NCBI RefSeq assembly: GCF_000619925.1
Contig: NZ_JHVB01000005.1
Coordinates: 124,001-188,000, forward strand
Direction of reading: 5' to 3'
Source of the DNA: Treponema sp. C6A8
Lineage (GTDB): Bacteria; Spirochaetota; Spirochaetia; Treponematales; Treponemataceae
Length of the DNA: 64,000 bases
Below the pieces are notes generated by a model. That model did not search any database and was not told the DNA's origin. It was given only the letters and a program-made list of their open reading frames with translations. The translations under genes and the position numbers were made by a program. Each line of letters begins with the position of its first letter. Position 1 is the first letter of the stretch. Positions 16,126-25,079 of this stretch are shown here, piece by piece.

Positions 16126-17142
16126 ATGAAAAATAAGTTTGTTAGAAGTACTATAATTCTTGCCTGCTTTGCACTTGCGGCGCTTTTTATTCCCTCTCTT
16201 TTGATTAAGTTTGAGATTATTGACGCTTATAAGGCTCAGATTATCAACCTTGCCGGCATTAATGCAATTATGGCTTTGAGCGTAAATATCATCTGCGGTA
16301 TTACCGGTCAGCTTTCGCTTGGTCAGGCTGGTTTTATGGCTATCGGATGTTATTCTACTATTTTATTGAACGAAACTGCAGGGCTTCCCCTCAGCGTAAG
16401 CATTATCATTGCGGCTTTAATTACAGCCTTCTTTGGCTTCCTGATTGGTTTCCCTACTTTGAAGCTGGACGGCGACTATCTTGCAATTGTAACTCTGGGC
16501 TTTGGCGAGATTATCCGCGTAGTTTTAGTAAACCTTAAGGTTCTTACAGGCGGTCCAAACGGTAAGCAGTTTACAACTATGATGGCTTTTGATGCTAATC
16601 TTGCCTTTTTCTGCATTATTGGAACGCTGATTTTACTGATTGTTTTGATTCAGAACTTTATCCGTTCTACCTACGGCCGTGCAATTCTTGCTGTCCGTGA
16701 TGATGAAATTGCGGCAAACAGCTCTGGTATTCCAATTTTCAAATATAAGATGATTGGATTTGTAATTGCTTCTTTTGTAGCAGGAATTGGCGGCGGCCTT
16801 TACGTTTCGCTCATTGGCTTTGTAAAACCTGAACAGGCTTCTTTTAACAACTCCATCAACTATCTGATTTACGTTGTTCTTGGCGGTATGGGGTCTACTA
16901 CCGGTTCTGTTCTTGCAGCCTTTGTTTTGACTTACCTGCAGGAATTCCTCCGCTTCTTAAAGAACTTCAGGCTTTTGATTTATCCTGTAATTCTGATTAT
17001 CGTAATGCTTTTCCGCCCTCAGGGCTTGCTCGGATTCAAAGAGTTCTCTTTTGTAGGCTTCTTTGACTGGCTTAAGGCTGGCGGACTTAAAAAAGTATTT
17101 TCAAAGCGTGCTGAGAAAGCTGCTGTAGAGGGAGGCAAATAA
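16126..17142 (+). CDS. livM: Branched-chain amino-acid ABC transporter permease (LivM type)
   Basis: The 338-residue multi-spanning permease lies 11 bp after livH with GGGGCGGG upstream. LivM landmarks: GINAIMALSVNIICGITGQL, then SLGQAGFMAIGCYST, LKLDGDYLAIVTLGFGEIIR, the cytosolic coupling loop YGRAILAVRDDEIAANSSGI, and GGMGSTTGSVLAAFVLTYL. It pairs with LivH to form the inner-membrane channel. Its stop overlaps the livG start (TAATG). Confidence 0.93.
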   Translation: MKNKFVRSTIILACFALAALFIPSLLIKFEIIDAYKAQIINLAGINAIMALSVNIICGITGQLSLGQAGFMAIGCYSTILLNETAGLPLSVSIIIAALITAFFGFLIGFPTLKLDGDYLAIVTLGFGEIIRVVLVNLKVLTGGPNGKQFTTMMAFDANLAFFCIIGTLILLIVLIQNFIRSTYGRAILAVRDDEIAANSSGIPIFKYKMIGFVIASFVAGIGGGLYVSLIGFVKPEQASFNNSINYLIYVVLGGMGSTTGSVLAAFVLTYLQEFLRFLKNFRLLIYPVILIIVMLFRPQGLLGFKEFSFVGFFDWLKAGGLKKVFSKRAEKAAVEGGK

Positions 17143-17945
17143 TGAGTGAAGAAAGAAAATCGGTTCTCCAGGCGGCAGACATTTCTATTGTTTTTGGCGG
17201 ACTTACTGCGGTTGCTAATTTTTCCTGCGACCTTAAAGAAGGAGAATTAATTGGTTTGATTGGTCCTAACGGAGCCGGTAAAACTACTGTATTTAATATG
17301 CTGAGCGGAGTTTATACTCCAACCAGCGGACAGATTACTTTCTGGGACAGAAACAATAAGGTTCGTGTTACAAATAAAAAATCTCCGGCTCAGTTGAATA
17401 AGCTGGGAGTTGCCCGAACTTTCCAGAACATCCGTCTCTTTAATTCTCAGACTGTTGCTGATAATGTTCGCATTGCCCTTCATAATCAGAGAATTGTAAA
17501 TCCTATTGATGTTCTGCTTCGCCTGCCTAAGTTCCGCCGTGATGAGCAGCTTATGGACCAGAAGGTTGATCAGCTGCTTGCAATTTTGAAGCTTTCTTCT
17601 AAGAAAAATGAGCTTGCAAAGAACCTGCCTTACGGTGAGCAGAGAAAGCTTGAAATTGCCCGTGCCCTTGCTTCAAATCCTAAACTTCTTTTGCTGGATG
17701 AGCCTGCTGCTGGAATGAACCCTCAGGAAACTGAAGAGCTCCGCCAGATGATTGAGCTTATCCGCAGGGAATTTAATCTGACTGTTCTTTTGATTGAGCA
17801 CGACATGAAGTTTGTAATGAATATCTGCGAGCGAATTATGGTTTTGAACTACGGCCGTATTATTGCGGAAGGTACTCCGGATGAGATTAAGAAAAATCCT
17901 GATGTAATTAAAGCTTATTTGGGAAGTGAGGCTGGAGCATGTTAA
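17142..17945 (+). CDS. livG: Branched-chain amino-acid ABC transporter ATPase (LivG type)
   Basis: The 267-residue ATP-binding subunit has Walker A GPNGAGKTTVFN (about residues 40-51), Q-loop VARTFQNIRLF, signature LPYGEQRKLEIARAL (LSGGQ replaced by the LivG-typical PYGEQ), Walker B LLLLDEPAAGMNPQE, and H-loop LLIEHDMKFVM. The LivG C-terminal element (GTPDEIKKNPDVIKAYLG) is present. It overlaps livF by 7 bp. Confidence 0.95.
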   Translation: MSEERKSVLQAADISIVFGGLTAVANFSCDLKEGELIGLIGPNGAGKTTVFNMLSGVYTPTSGQITFWDRNNKVRVTNKKSPAQLNKLGVARTFQNIRLFNSQTVADNVRIALHNQRIVNPIDVLLRLPKFRRDEQLMDQKVDQLLAILKLSSKKNELAKNLPYGEQRKLEIARALASNPKLLLLDEPAAGMNPQETEELRQMIELIRREFNLTVLLIEHDMKFVMNICERIMVLNYGRIIAEGTPDEIKKNPDVIKAYLGSEAGAC

Positions 17946-18643
17946 AAGTAGAAAACTTAAGTGTAAATTACGGTTCAATTCGAGCCCTGAAAAATATTTC
18001 TTTTAATGTAGAAAAGGGCGAAATCATCACCCTGATTGGAAGTAACGGTGCCGGTAAAACTACAACCCTTCATTCTATTTCCAACCTGATTAAAAAGCAG
18101 AGTGGAACAATTACTTTTAACGGCGAAGACATTACAAATCTTGCTGCCGATAAAATCGTAACCCGTAATCTTATTCAGGTGCCAGAGGGACGCCGCATTT
18201 TCTTAAATCTTTCTGTAAAAGAAAACCTTGAACTTGGCGCTTTTTTGCGTAACGACAAAGAGCAGATTGTCCGCGATCAGGAAATGGTTTTTGAATACTT
18301 CCCTCGTCTTAAGGAACGTATCCGCCAGAGCGCAGGTACTTTGTCCGGTGGTGAACTTCAGATGCTGGCAATGGGACGCGCCCTTATGGCTCAGCCTCAG
18401 CTTTTGCTTCTGGACGAGCCTAGTATGGGGCTTGCTCCGATTTTTGTTGATGAAATCTTTAATATTGTGCAGAAAATCAATCAGGCTGGCACAACTATTC
18501 TTTTAGTTGAACAGAATGCATTTAAAGCTTTGTCAATTGCGAATAGAGGGTATATACTAGAAACAGGAGAAATTACAAAAAGCGGTAATGCTCAGGATTT
18601 GATTTCTGACCCTGCCGTTAAGTCTGCATACCTGGGCGGATAG
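17939..18643 (+). CDS. livF: Branched-chain amino-acid ABC transporter ATPase (LivF type)
   Basis: The 234-residue ATPase has Walker A GSNGAGKTTTLHS, Q-loop PEGRRIFLNLSVKENLELGA, signature AGTLSGGELQMLAMGRALMA, Walker B LLLLDEPSMGLAPI and switch His replaced by LLVEQNAF, as is usual in LivF. The start lies within the livG 3' end. It completes the importer core with LivH, LivM and LivG. Confidence 0.95.
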   Translation: MLKVENLSVNYGSIRALKNISFNVEKGEIITLIGSNGAGKTTTLHSISNLIKKQSGTITFNGEDITNLAADKIVTRNLIQVPEGRRIFLNLSVKENLELGAFLRNDKEQIVRDQEMVFEYFPRLKERIRQSAGTLSGGELQMLAMGRALMAQPQLLLLDEPSMGLAPIFVDEIFNIVQKINQAGTTILLVEQNAFKALSIANRGYILETGEITKSGNAQDLISDPAVKSAYLGG

Positions 18644-18669
18644 CCCCTGCGTCAATTAGGAGGCCTGAT

Positions 18670-19314
18670 ATGATTATCAAAGACGTGATGACAAAAAATC
18701 CTGTTTATGTTGAAGAAAGTACACCGATTACTGAAGCAAAACAGCTGATGGTGAAACACAACTTTGGAAAACTTCCTGTTCTGAACAGTTCAAAACGACT
18801 GGTTGGAATTATCACTAAAAATGATATTGCAAAGGCTTCCCCTTCGGATGCTACAACTCTTGATATGTACGAAATCAGCTATCTGCTTTCTAAATTGACT
18901 TGCGGAAAGTGCATGACTAAAAAAGTACTTACCGTAAGCGAAAATGAAGTTGTAGAAGAAGCTGCAAGGCTGATGATTGATAACGAAATCGGTTGTGTGC
19001 CCGTTGTTGAAAATGATGTAGTCGTTGGAATTGTTACTGAAAGTGACCTCTTCCAGCTCTTTACAAATATGTTCGGCGCCCGCTACAAGGGTGTCCGCGC
19101 CAATTTCTATATGCAGGATAAACCTGGCGAGCTTGCATGTTTTGCGGCAAAGGTTGCAGAAGCAAAAGGAAACGTAATCGCAATCGTTACCCGCGAATCA
19201 GAAAAGCAGGGAACCCGACGTGTAACTGTAAAGGCTACTGATATTTCTATCGATGCCATGAAATCTATTCTGGCTGAATCAAACGCAGAACTGATTGACG
19301 TTCGCGTAATTTAG
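18670..19314 (+). CDS. CBS-domain pair plus ACT domain protein (AcuB-like)
   Basis: The 214-residue protein lies 26 bp after livF with AGGAGG upstream. Two CBS motifs (MIIKDVMTKNPVYVEESTPI to LVGIITKNDIAKA; CGKCMTKKVLTVSENEVVEE to VVVGIVTESDLFQL) are followed by an ACT-like domain (about residues 140-214; MQDKPGELACFAAKVAEAKG). CBS pairs bind adenine nucleotides and ACT domains bind amino acids, so a role as energy or amino-acid sensor for the liv operon is plausible (inference). No DNA-binding domain is visible. Confidence 0.85.
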   Translation: MIIKDVMTKNPVYVEESTPITEAKQLMVKHNFGKLPVLNSSKRLVGIITKNDIAKASPSDATTLDMYEISYLLSKLTCGKCMTKKVLTVSENEVVEEAARLMIDNEIGCVPVVENDVVVGIVTESDLFQLFTNMFGARYKGVRANFYMQDKPGELACFAAKVAEAKGNVIAIVTRESEKQGTRRVTVKATDISIDAMKSILAESNAELIDVRVI

Positions 19315-19336
19315 TCAGCAAATTTTTTGTGTGTAA

Positions 19337-19365
19337 TTGTTATAAATCCGTTTGCCTTGTATAAT
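19337..19365 (+). promoter_or_regulatory. Promoter directly abutting the 488-codon ORF
   Basis: TTGTTA (19337-19342), 17-bp spacer, TATAAT (19360-19365). The predicted start (about 19372) is only ~5 bases before the ATG at 19377, leaving no room for a Shine-Dalgarno. Confidence 0.7.
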
Positions 19366-19376
19366 ACTCCGCGACA

Positions 19377-20843
19377 ATGATTGATTTTAATTACACACAA
19401 GTTATAAATTCTTATCTCTGTTCTCAGTGTGATGTTTTTACTGTTGACGATTTTTATCATTATTTAAAATCAAATGGCATAAAGGCGACAAAAACAGAAA
19501 TTCATACACTGCTTCATTCTTCAGATTTAGTTTTTCCTCTTATAAACAATCAGTATGTAACCCGCGCAGGCGTTTTTGAAGGCCGCTGGTTCAGTTTTAA
19601 GCCAAGTAAAGAAGAAATCGAAAAGGGACAGATTATTCTGGGCCACCGCTGCATGCCTTTTGTAAATCCTGAAATTCCGCCGGATGAAATTCAGGTTTAT
19701 GTAAACTCAAAAATTATCGAAAAGGGAAGCGCCACTTTTACAATGAACTTTGCACTTGATACCTTTGCCCTTTATGGTGAAGGCTACGTAATTCCATACG
19801 TTGTGAATGACAAGGCAAATAAGGAAGTTTCACTTTCTTCTGTTCAGTTTTCCCTGCCGACTGAAGTTACCCTTACTTCCTGGCCGCTTGAAAAAATTGC
19901 GGGCGAAAAAGGGATAAAATTCGGTGACAGAATTCTTTGCCGCGTAATAGACTGGGCAGAATGCATTGTTGAAATGTCGGTTTTGCCGGGCTCTCAGGAT
20001 GAAATGATTATTTCCAGCGCTTCAATAGAGCGTGAAAACTGGTACACTGATTTTGAAAACGGACTTTTGCAGAGTTTTGATAAAAACGGCCCTGCAGGTT
20101 CAATAGAAGAACAGCTTGCTTTCTTGTATCTGGAGCATCAGGAAGAGCTTTGCATTAAAAACTGCGGTTCCTCTGAAGAATTTTTGAAGCATACTACAAA
20201 AATCGGATTTTCACCTTACGGGGTGGAAACCCGAATCTGGCGTACGGGAGAGGATGTTCCTTACATCGGTAAATGGAATCAGTCTTTTTCCAGCGACCTT
20301 CTGCTTTCTGAGATGAGCATAACTTTTACTCCTCAGGTAATAGATGCCTATCTGGAAGATTTTATCTGGGATAACCTTAAGGCAAAGAAAAAACGGGAAC
20401 TTTCGGAACTTGTTTCTGTGGTTTTCCCGGGCAGTCTTCATCTCAATTCTGAAGAGAGAAATCTGCTCATGTTGAACATGGAAAAACGCCATGATATAAT
20501 AGAAAAAGATTATAACCAGTTTTCGGATTTTGGAATTGCGCCAATCCGAAAGCGGATGCTTAAGCTTTTTTCAAACGTAAATGAGCTTGTCTGTGATATT
20601 GCAGGTTCAAATGTTTCTGTATCGGATTTCCCCCAGCAGGAACTTGTAATTTTATCGCAGCTTTTCAGTCATGTGGTTCATTTATTAGAAGATGTTGAAA
20701 ATCTTGTCTTGCGCGAACAATTTCCAATTGATGATGTTGCACTTTCTCTTAGCGGTATGGAAGAAACGTTTGAGGATATTGTATATACGCTGAAGGCGGC
20801 GCTGGAAAGTAATAAATATAAAGGATTCGGATTAGTAGAGTAG
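19377..20843 (+). CDS. Uncharacterised 488-residue protein
   Basis: I do not recognise a family. The protein is soluble (no signal or membrane segments). The N-terminal ~75 residues (DDFYHYLKSNGIKATKTEIH, then LLHSSDLVF) look like a winged-helix-type module. A middle region (about 80-220) is beta-rich and includes FGDRILCRVIDWAECIVEMS, OB-fold-like in flavour. The C-terminal half is helical with acidic clusters (HVVHLLEDVENLVLREQFPI). It sits just upstream of the PtsN-like gene (9-bp gap) and has its own promoter. Co-transcription with EIIA suggests a regulatory partnership, which is only inference. Confidence 0.75.
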   Translation: MIDFNYTQVINSYLCSQCDVFTVDDFYHYLKSNGIKATKTEIHTLLHSSDLVFPLINNQYVTRAGVFEGRWFSFKPSKEEIEKGQIILGHRCMPFVNPEIPPDEIQVYVNSKIIEKGSATFTMNFALDTFALYGEGYVIPYVVNDKANKEVSLSSVQFSLPTEVTLTSWPLEKIAGEKGIKFGDRILCRVIDWAECIVEMSVLPGSQDEMIISSASIERENWYTDFENGLLQSFDKNGPAGSIEEQLAFLYLEHQEELCIKNCGSSEEFLKHTTKIGFSPYGVETRIWRTGEDVPYIGKWNQSFSSDLLLSEMSITFTPQVIDAYLEDFIWDNLKAKKKRELSELVSVVFPGSLHLNSEERNLLMLNMEKRHDIIEKDYNQFSDFGIAPIRKRMLKLFSNVNELVCDIAGSNVSVSDFPQQELVILSQLFSHVVHLLEDVENLVLREQFPIDDVALSLSGMEETFEDIVYTLKAALESNKYKGFGLVE

Positions 20844-20852
20844 GAGAAAAGT

Positions 20853-21314
20853 ATGGGTGCAGCTGTTGATATTGCAGACATGATTCACCGTGGTGGAGTT
20901 TTTGAGCTTGAAGGTAAAAATCCACAGGAAGTTTATTCAAAGGTTACTAAGCTTGTAAAACTTCCGGCGGGAACTGACCCTGAAGTAGTTTATAAGTCGC
21001 TTTGTGAACGTGAACAGGTTTTAACTACTGCTGTAGGAAACGGAATTGCACTTCCTCACACAAGAACCCCTGTTTTGAATTCTGAAGATTCCGAAGCAAT
21101 CTGTGTTGTTTATCTTAAAAATCCTATTGATATGAAGGCTATTGACGGAAGACCTGTTTCTGTAATGTTTGTTCTGCTTGCATCAAGTACACAGACTCAT
21201 CTTTCTGTGCTTTCAAAACTTGCAGGGCTTTTTAATAATTCTAAATTTAAGCTTGCGCTGGAAAGAAAAACCGGCGAAGAAAGACTTGCGGCAATTATCC
21301 GCGGAGTGGCTTAG
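20853..21314 (+). CDS. PTS fructose-type EIIA domain protein (PtsN-like)
   Basis: The 153-residue single-domain protein has AGGAG upstream. The EIIA-2 active-site motif is GNGIALPHTRTP, with His69 as the expected phosphorylated residue. It also has LCEREQVLTTAVGNG and the late VLSKLAGLFNNSKFK that define PtsN/FruA-type EIIA domains. No membrane EIIBC is nearby, which favours a regulatory (nitrogen-PTS-like) role. It is followed closely by transketolase. Confidence 0.9.
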   Translation: MGAAVDIADMIHRGGVFELEGKNPQEVYSKVTKLVKLPAGTDPEVVYKSLCEREQVLTTAVGNGIALPHTRTPVLNSEDSEAICVVYLKNPIDMKAIDGRPVSVMFVLLASSTQTHLSVLSKLAGLFNNSKFKLALERKTGEERLAAIIRGVA

Positions 21315-21351
21315 GCAATAATTTTAATCGGCATTTTTTTAGAGGTGATAT

Positions 21352-23328
21352 ATGGACAAAAAAACTATTGAAGCTGTGGCAACATCAATCCGCAGCTTGT
21401 CTATGGACGCAATTCAGAAGGCTAATTCTGGACATCCAGGACTTCCACTTGGAGCTGCAGAACTTGCAGCTGTATTGTATGGCGAAGTTTTGAAGCACAA
21501 CCCTGCTGATTCAAAATGGGCTGACCGCGACCGCTTTGTATTGTCAGCTGGTCATGGTTCTATGCTTCTTTACAGCATTCTTCATCTTGCAGGCTACAAG
21601 GTAAGCATGGATGATATCAAGAACTTCCGTCAGGTTGGTTCTAAATGTCCTGGACACCCTGAATTTGGTGATACAGACGGTGTTGAGTGTACTGGTGGTC
21701 CTCTTGGACAGGGCGTTTCTATGGCTGTTGGTATGGCAGTTGCAGAAAGCATGCTGGCTGCTAAGTTCAACACAGCAAAGCACACAATCGTTGACCACTA
21801 CACATACTCACTGGTAGGTGAAGGCTGTCTGCAGGAAGGTGTTGCATCTGAAGCATGTTCACTTGCCGGAAACCTTAAACTTGGTAAACTCATCGTATTC
21901 TACGATCAGAATAAGATTTCTATTGACGGTAATACAGACATTACTTTTACTGATGATATTGCAAAACGCTACGAAGCTTACGGCTGGCAGGTTTTGAAAG
22001 GCGACATGTATGATGTAGAAGGCATTGCAAAGCTTGTTGCTGAAGCTAAAAAATGCTCAGACAAGCCTTCTTTGATTATGCTTAAGTCTGTAATCGGAAA
22101 GAGTGCTCCAAAACAGGGAACAGCTGATGTTCACGGAGCACCTCTTGGAGCTGAAGGAATTATTGAAGCAAAGAAAACTCTTGGTCTTCCAACAGACAAA
22201 GACTTCTACGTTCTTCCTGAAGCTTATAAATATTTTGAAGATAAAAAAGCAGCATTTGCTAAGGCTGAAGCTGACTGGAATGCTGAATTTGATGCATGGG
22301 CAAAAGAAAATCCTGAACTTAAAAAGCTCTGGGATGCTTACCATTCAGACAGCGTAACAGATGCATCTGTAAAAGATGTTGAATATAAGGTTGGAGACGC
22401 ATGCGCTACTCGCGATGCTTCTGGAAAAGCATTGAACGTAATTGCTGCACGTTTTGCAAACCTTGTTGGTGGTTCTGCTGACCTTATGGGACCAAACAAG
22501 ACTGCATTCAAGGCAACTGACAATGGTACATTCAGCCCTGCTAACCGCGCCGGCCGCACAATTGAATACGGTATCCGCGAGTTTGCAATGTCTGCTGTTT
22601 GTGCTGGTATTTCTCTGCACGGTGGTCTTCGCCCATTCTGTGCTACATTCCTTGTATTCGCAGATTACCTCCGCCCGTCACTCCGTGTTGTTTCTTTGAT
22701 GAAGCAGCCTGTAATTTACGTATTTACACACGATTCAATTTACGTTGGAGAAGACGGTCCTACACATCAGCCAATCGAAACAATGACTTCTCTGCGCGCT
22801 ATTCCTGGTGTTCAGGCAATCCGCCCTGGTGACCCTGAAGAATCTATGGAAGCATGGAAGATTGCTTACGCTTCTAAAGATCATCCGGTTTGTATGGCAT
22901 TTACCCGCCAGGCTCTTGCAGTTTACGAAAAAGCTGATAAGGACTGGAAGAAGAACATGGCAGAAAAGGGTGCTTACGTTGTACAGGAAGGTTCAGCTAG
23001 TCCTGACATCACAATCCTTGCAAGCGGTTCTGAAGTAAATATGGCTCTGGATGCTGCAAAGCTTGTAAGCGGAAAGGCTATCCGTGTAGTTTCTGTTCCA
23101 GACTTGAAGAAGTTCGAAGGTCTTTCTAAGGCTGAACAGGACAAGATTATGGGAAATCCAAAACGCGTTGTTTGTACAGAAGCCGGCATTTCTATGGAAT
23201 GGCTCCAGTTCACTTCTAAAGAAAACTGCTTCTGTCTTGATAACTTTGGTACTTCTGGTCCTGCCAAGAAAGTTGCTGAATATTTCCACTTTACAGCAGA
23301 AGATCTGGCTAAATTACTGAATAAATAG
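21352..23328 (+). CDS. tkt: Transketolase
   Basis: The 658-residue protein is of normal full length and has a GAGGTGAT ribosome-binding site. Thiamine-diphosphate features: SGHPGLPLGAAELAAVLYGE, DGVECTGGPLGQGVSMAVGM, GEGCLQEGVASEACSLAGNL (GDG-like motif), YDQNKISIDG, AGRTIEYGIREFAMSAVCAG (catalytic Glu) and HDSIYVGEDGPTHQPIE. It moves two-carbon units in the non-oxidative pentose phosphate pathway and feeds ribose-5-phosphate to the PRPP synthetase encoded downstream. Codon use is biased, as in highly expressed genes. Confidence 0.97.
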   Translation: MDKKTIEAVATSIRSLSMDAIQKANSGHPGLPLGAAELAAVLYGEVLKHNPADSKWADRDRFVLSAGHGSMLLYSILHLAGYKVSMDDIKNFRQVGSKCPGHPEFGDTDGVECTGGPLGQGVSMAVGMAVAESMLAAKFNTAKHTIVDHYTYSLVGEGCLQEGVASEACSLAGNLKLGKLIVFYDQNKISIDGNTDITFTDDIAKRYEAYGWQVLKGDMYDVEGIAKLVAEAKKCSDKPSLIMLKSVIGKSAPKQGTADVHGAPLGAEGIIEAKKTLGLPTDKDFYVLPEAYKYFEDKKAAFAKAEADWNAEFDAWAKENPELKKLWDAYHSDSVTDASVKDVEYKVGDACATRDASGKALNVIAARFANLVGGSADLMGPNKTAFKATDNGTFSPANRAGRTIEYGIREFAMSAVCAGISLHGGLRPFCATFLVFADYLRPSLRVVSLMKQPVIYVFTHDSIYVGEDGPTHQPIETMTSLRAIPGVQAIRPGDPEESMEAWKIAYASKDHPVCMAFTRQALAVYEKADKDWKKNMAEKGAYVVQEGSASPDITILASGSEVNMALDAAKLVSGKAIRVVSVPDLKKFEGLSKAEQDKIMGNPKRVVCTEAGISMEWLQFTSKENCFCLDNFGTSGPAKKVAEYFHFTAEDLAKLLNK

Positions 23329-23350
23329 ATAATTTTGTAAGATGAATAAT

Positions 23351-23385
23351 GAGGCTGTTCTCCAGCTTGGGAGGGCAGCCTTTTT
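23351..23385 (+). terminator. Intrinsic terminator after tkt
   Basis: AGGCTG and CAGCCT with inner CTCC/GGAG pairs, followed by five T. Confidence 0.8.
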
Positions 23386-23399
23386 AATTTTAAATGGCA

Positions 23400-23700
23400 T
23401 AACGCCCGAGCGTAGAGGGTGGCGAAGCCAGTCTTGTAGACAATGGTATTATAAAGTTGAAGGTGAAATTTGCGCAAGGGAGCGAAGCGTGGTTCAAAAA
23501 CACTCTGATTGTTGTGACCGCGAAAGCGGTCAGTATTATAGTTTCTTTGCAACAATCAGCGTGTAGCGCGATATCGCGCGGTTTTGAACCATGCTTCGTG
23601 ACCGGGAGCAATTTTTAATTAATATATTTATAATACCATTGTTTGTAAGACCGAACGTAGTGGAGCCCGGAAGGCGAGTAGGTGTTAGGACTGGCGTAAA
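23400..23700 (+). repeat. Composite element: 25-bp inverted repeat enclosing copy A3
   Basis: GTCTTGTAGACAATGGTATT plus ATAAA (23431-23455) is inverted as TTTATAATACCATTGTTTGT plus AAGAC (23627-23651), with three mismatches clustered together. Copy A3 sits between the arms. Outside the arms are CCCGAGCGTAGAGGG-like and CCGAACGTAGTGGAGCCCGG sequences, which look partly inverted. No ORF of note lies within. The arrangement resembles a mobile, non-autonomous unit or nested repeats. Confidence 0.6.
23472..23609 (+). repeat. Dispersed GNRA-capped cruciform element, copy A3
   Basis: A 138-bp copy. Outer arms GCGAAGCGTGGTTCAAAA and TTTTGAACCATGCTTCGT, middle stem CTGATTGTTG/CAACAATCAG, inner hairpin GACCGC-GAAA-GCGGTC, third hairpin GCGCG-ATAT-CGCGC. 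Confidence 0.87.
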
Positions 23701-23702
23701 TG

Positions 23703-23731
23703 TTGTAAAAAACCGCAAGATTTGGTATAGT
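23703..23731 (+). promoter_or_regulatory. Promoter for prs
   Basis: TTGTAA (23703-23708), 17-bp spacer, TATAGT (23726-23731). The start would be near 23738, just ahead of the AGGGG before prs. Confidence 0.65.
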
Positions 23732-23762
23732 TTTCCTATCTAAATATAAAAGGGGTCTTGAA

Positions 23763-25064
23763 ATGCCTTATTCGGAACCAACAAGTCTTGCGATTGTTGC
23801 CTGTCCTGGTGGCGAAGCTTTCGCCGATGAAGTCATAACGCACCTCAAACACATGTATAAACACCGCTTCACTTTGAAGAACGATGTTATATCTAAGCGT
23901 TATGAGCTAACTAAAGAAGAGCTTGTGAGCAATATCAACCTGCATAACGATGTGCAGACAAGTGATTTGTGCATAAGAGGAGCTACAGATAAGTACCGTC
24001 CGCCTGTATTCAAGGTAAATGCTCGGTTTACTTATTTTGCAAATGGTGAGTTCAAGACTGAACTTCTTGAAACTATCCGTGGTAAAGATGTATTTATCTT
24101 CCAGGATGTTGAAAATCATGAAGTTCTGACACTCAATGGCGGTAAAAACAAGGTTTCACTTTCTGTGAATGACCATGTAATGTCTCTCCTTGTTACAATT
24201 GACGCAGTACGTCAGGCAGGAGCTGAAAAAATCACTCTTGTTGTACCTTCTTATCCTTACAGCCGTCAGCATAAGAAGAAGGGCCGCGAAGGTCTTACTG
24301 CATCTATGCTTGGTCACATGTATGAGCTTCTGGGTGTTTCCCGCATTATTACTCTCGACATTCACTCTCGCGAAATTGTAAACGCATTCTCAAAAATCAA
24401 TCTTGAAAACCTTCATGCAAGTTATCAGATTATCCGCGAACTTGGAAAAATCGTTGACTTGAGCGGTAAAAAAGATGATCTGGTTATCGTTTCGCCTGAT
24501 ACCGGTGCTATTGACCGAAATAAATTCTACGCTTCTGGATTGAAATTGCCTCTGGCTATGATTTACAAGGAGCGCGATTATTCTATCGTAACTCAGAACG
24601 CTAACGAAACAAACATCAAGTCTGTTAAGCTTTTGGGTGACGTAAAAGGTAAGGTTGCCTTCCTTGCTGATGATATGCTTGGAACTGGTGGTACTTTGCT
24701 TAAAGCTATGGGATTCTTGAAAGAGCAGGGAGCTACAAAGGTTATCTGTGCAATTTCTCTTCCATTCTTTACTGGTGATGCAATTCACCTCTTTGATGAA
24801 GCTTATGAAAAGGGACTTTTCTACAGAATCATCGGTACAAACGCTGTTTACCACGAAGAGCTTTTGAAACGTGAATGGTTCATCAACACAAATGTAAGCG
24901 GACTTTTTGCAAACGTAATTACACGCGTTCACTACAATCAGTCGCTCAGCGATTTGCTTGATAACCGCAATATTATAGAAAAACTCGTAAAGCTGCAGAA
25001 TACTCCTGCGTCAGAAAAAGCTGACAAAAAGGATGAAAAGAAGGATGACGCTAAGGCTGAGTAA
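23763..25064 (+). CDS. prs: Ribose-phosphate pyrophosphokinase, long form
   Basis: The 433-residue protein makes PRPP from ribose-5-phosphate and ATP for nucleotide, His and Trp synthesis. Visible: the flexible-loop-like VVPSYPYSRQHKKKGREGLT, LDIHSREIVNAF, VSPDTGAIDRNKFYASG and the PRPP-binding loop VAFLADDMLGTGGTLLKA. It is ~110 residues longer than the usual ~315 because of an N-terminal extension (FKVNARFTYFANGEFKTELL preceded by ~70 residues) and a Lys/Asp/Glu-rich tail (ASEKADKKDEKKDDAKAE). The length suggests a divergent spirochaetal class; regulation may differ from class I enzymes. Confidence 0.9.
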   Translation: MPYSEPTSLAIVACPGGEAFADEVITHLKHMYKHRFTLKNDVISKRYELTKEELVSNINLHNDVQTSDLCIRGATDKYRPPVFKVNARFTYFANGEFKTELLETIRGKDVFIFQDVENHEVLTLNGGKNKVSLSVNDHVMSLLVTIDAVRQAGAEKITLVVPSYPYSRQHKKKGREGLTASMLGHMYELLGVSRIITLDIHSREIVNAFSKINLENLHASYQIIRELGKIVDLSGKKDDLVIVSPDTGAIDRNKFYASGLKLPLAMIYKERDYSIVTQNANETNIKSVKLLGDVKGKVAFLADDMLGTGGTLLKAMGFLKEQGATKVICAISLPFFTGDAIHLFDEAYEKGLFYRIIGTNAVYHEELLKREWFINTNVSGLFANVITRVHYNQSLSDLLDNRNIIEKLVKLQNTPASEKADKKDEKKDDAKAE

Positions 25065-25079
25065 TCTGCCCTTAAATCC

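Noticed and set aside
22974..23555. 193-codon minus-strand frame antisense to tkt and covering element A3
   Set aside because: The sequence is a shadow of tkt plus the structured repeat, with no protein-like features.
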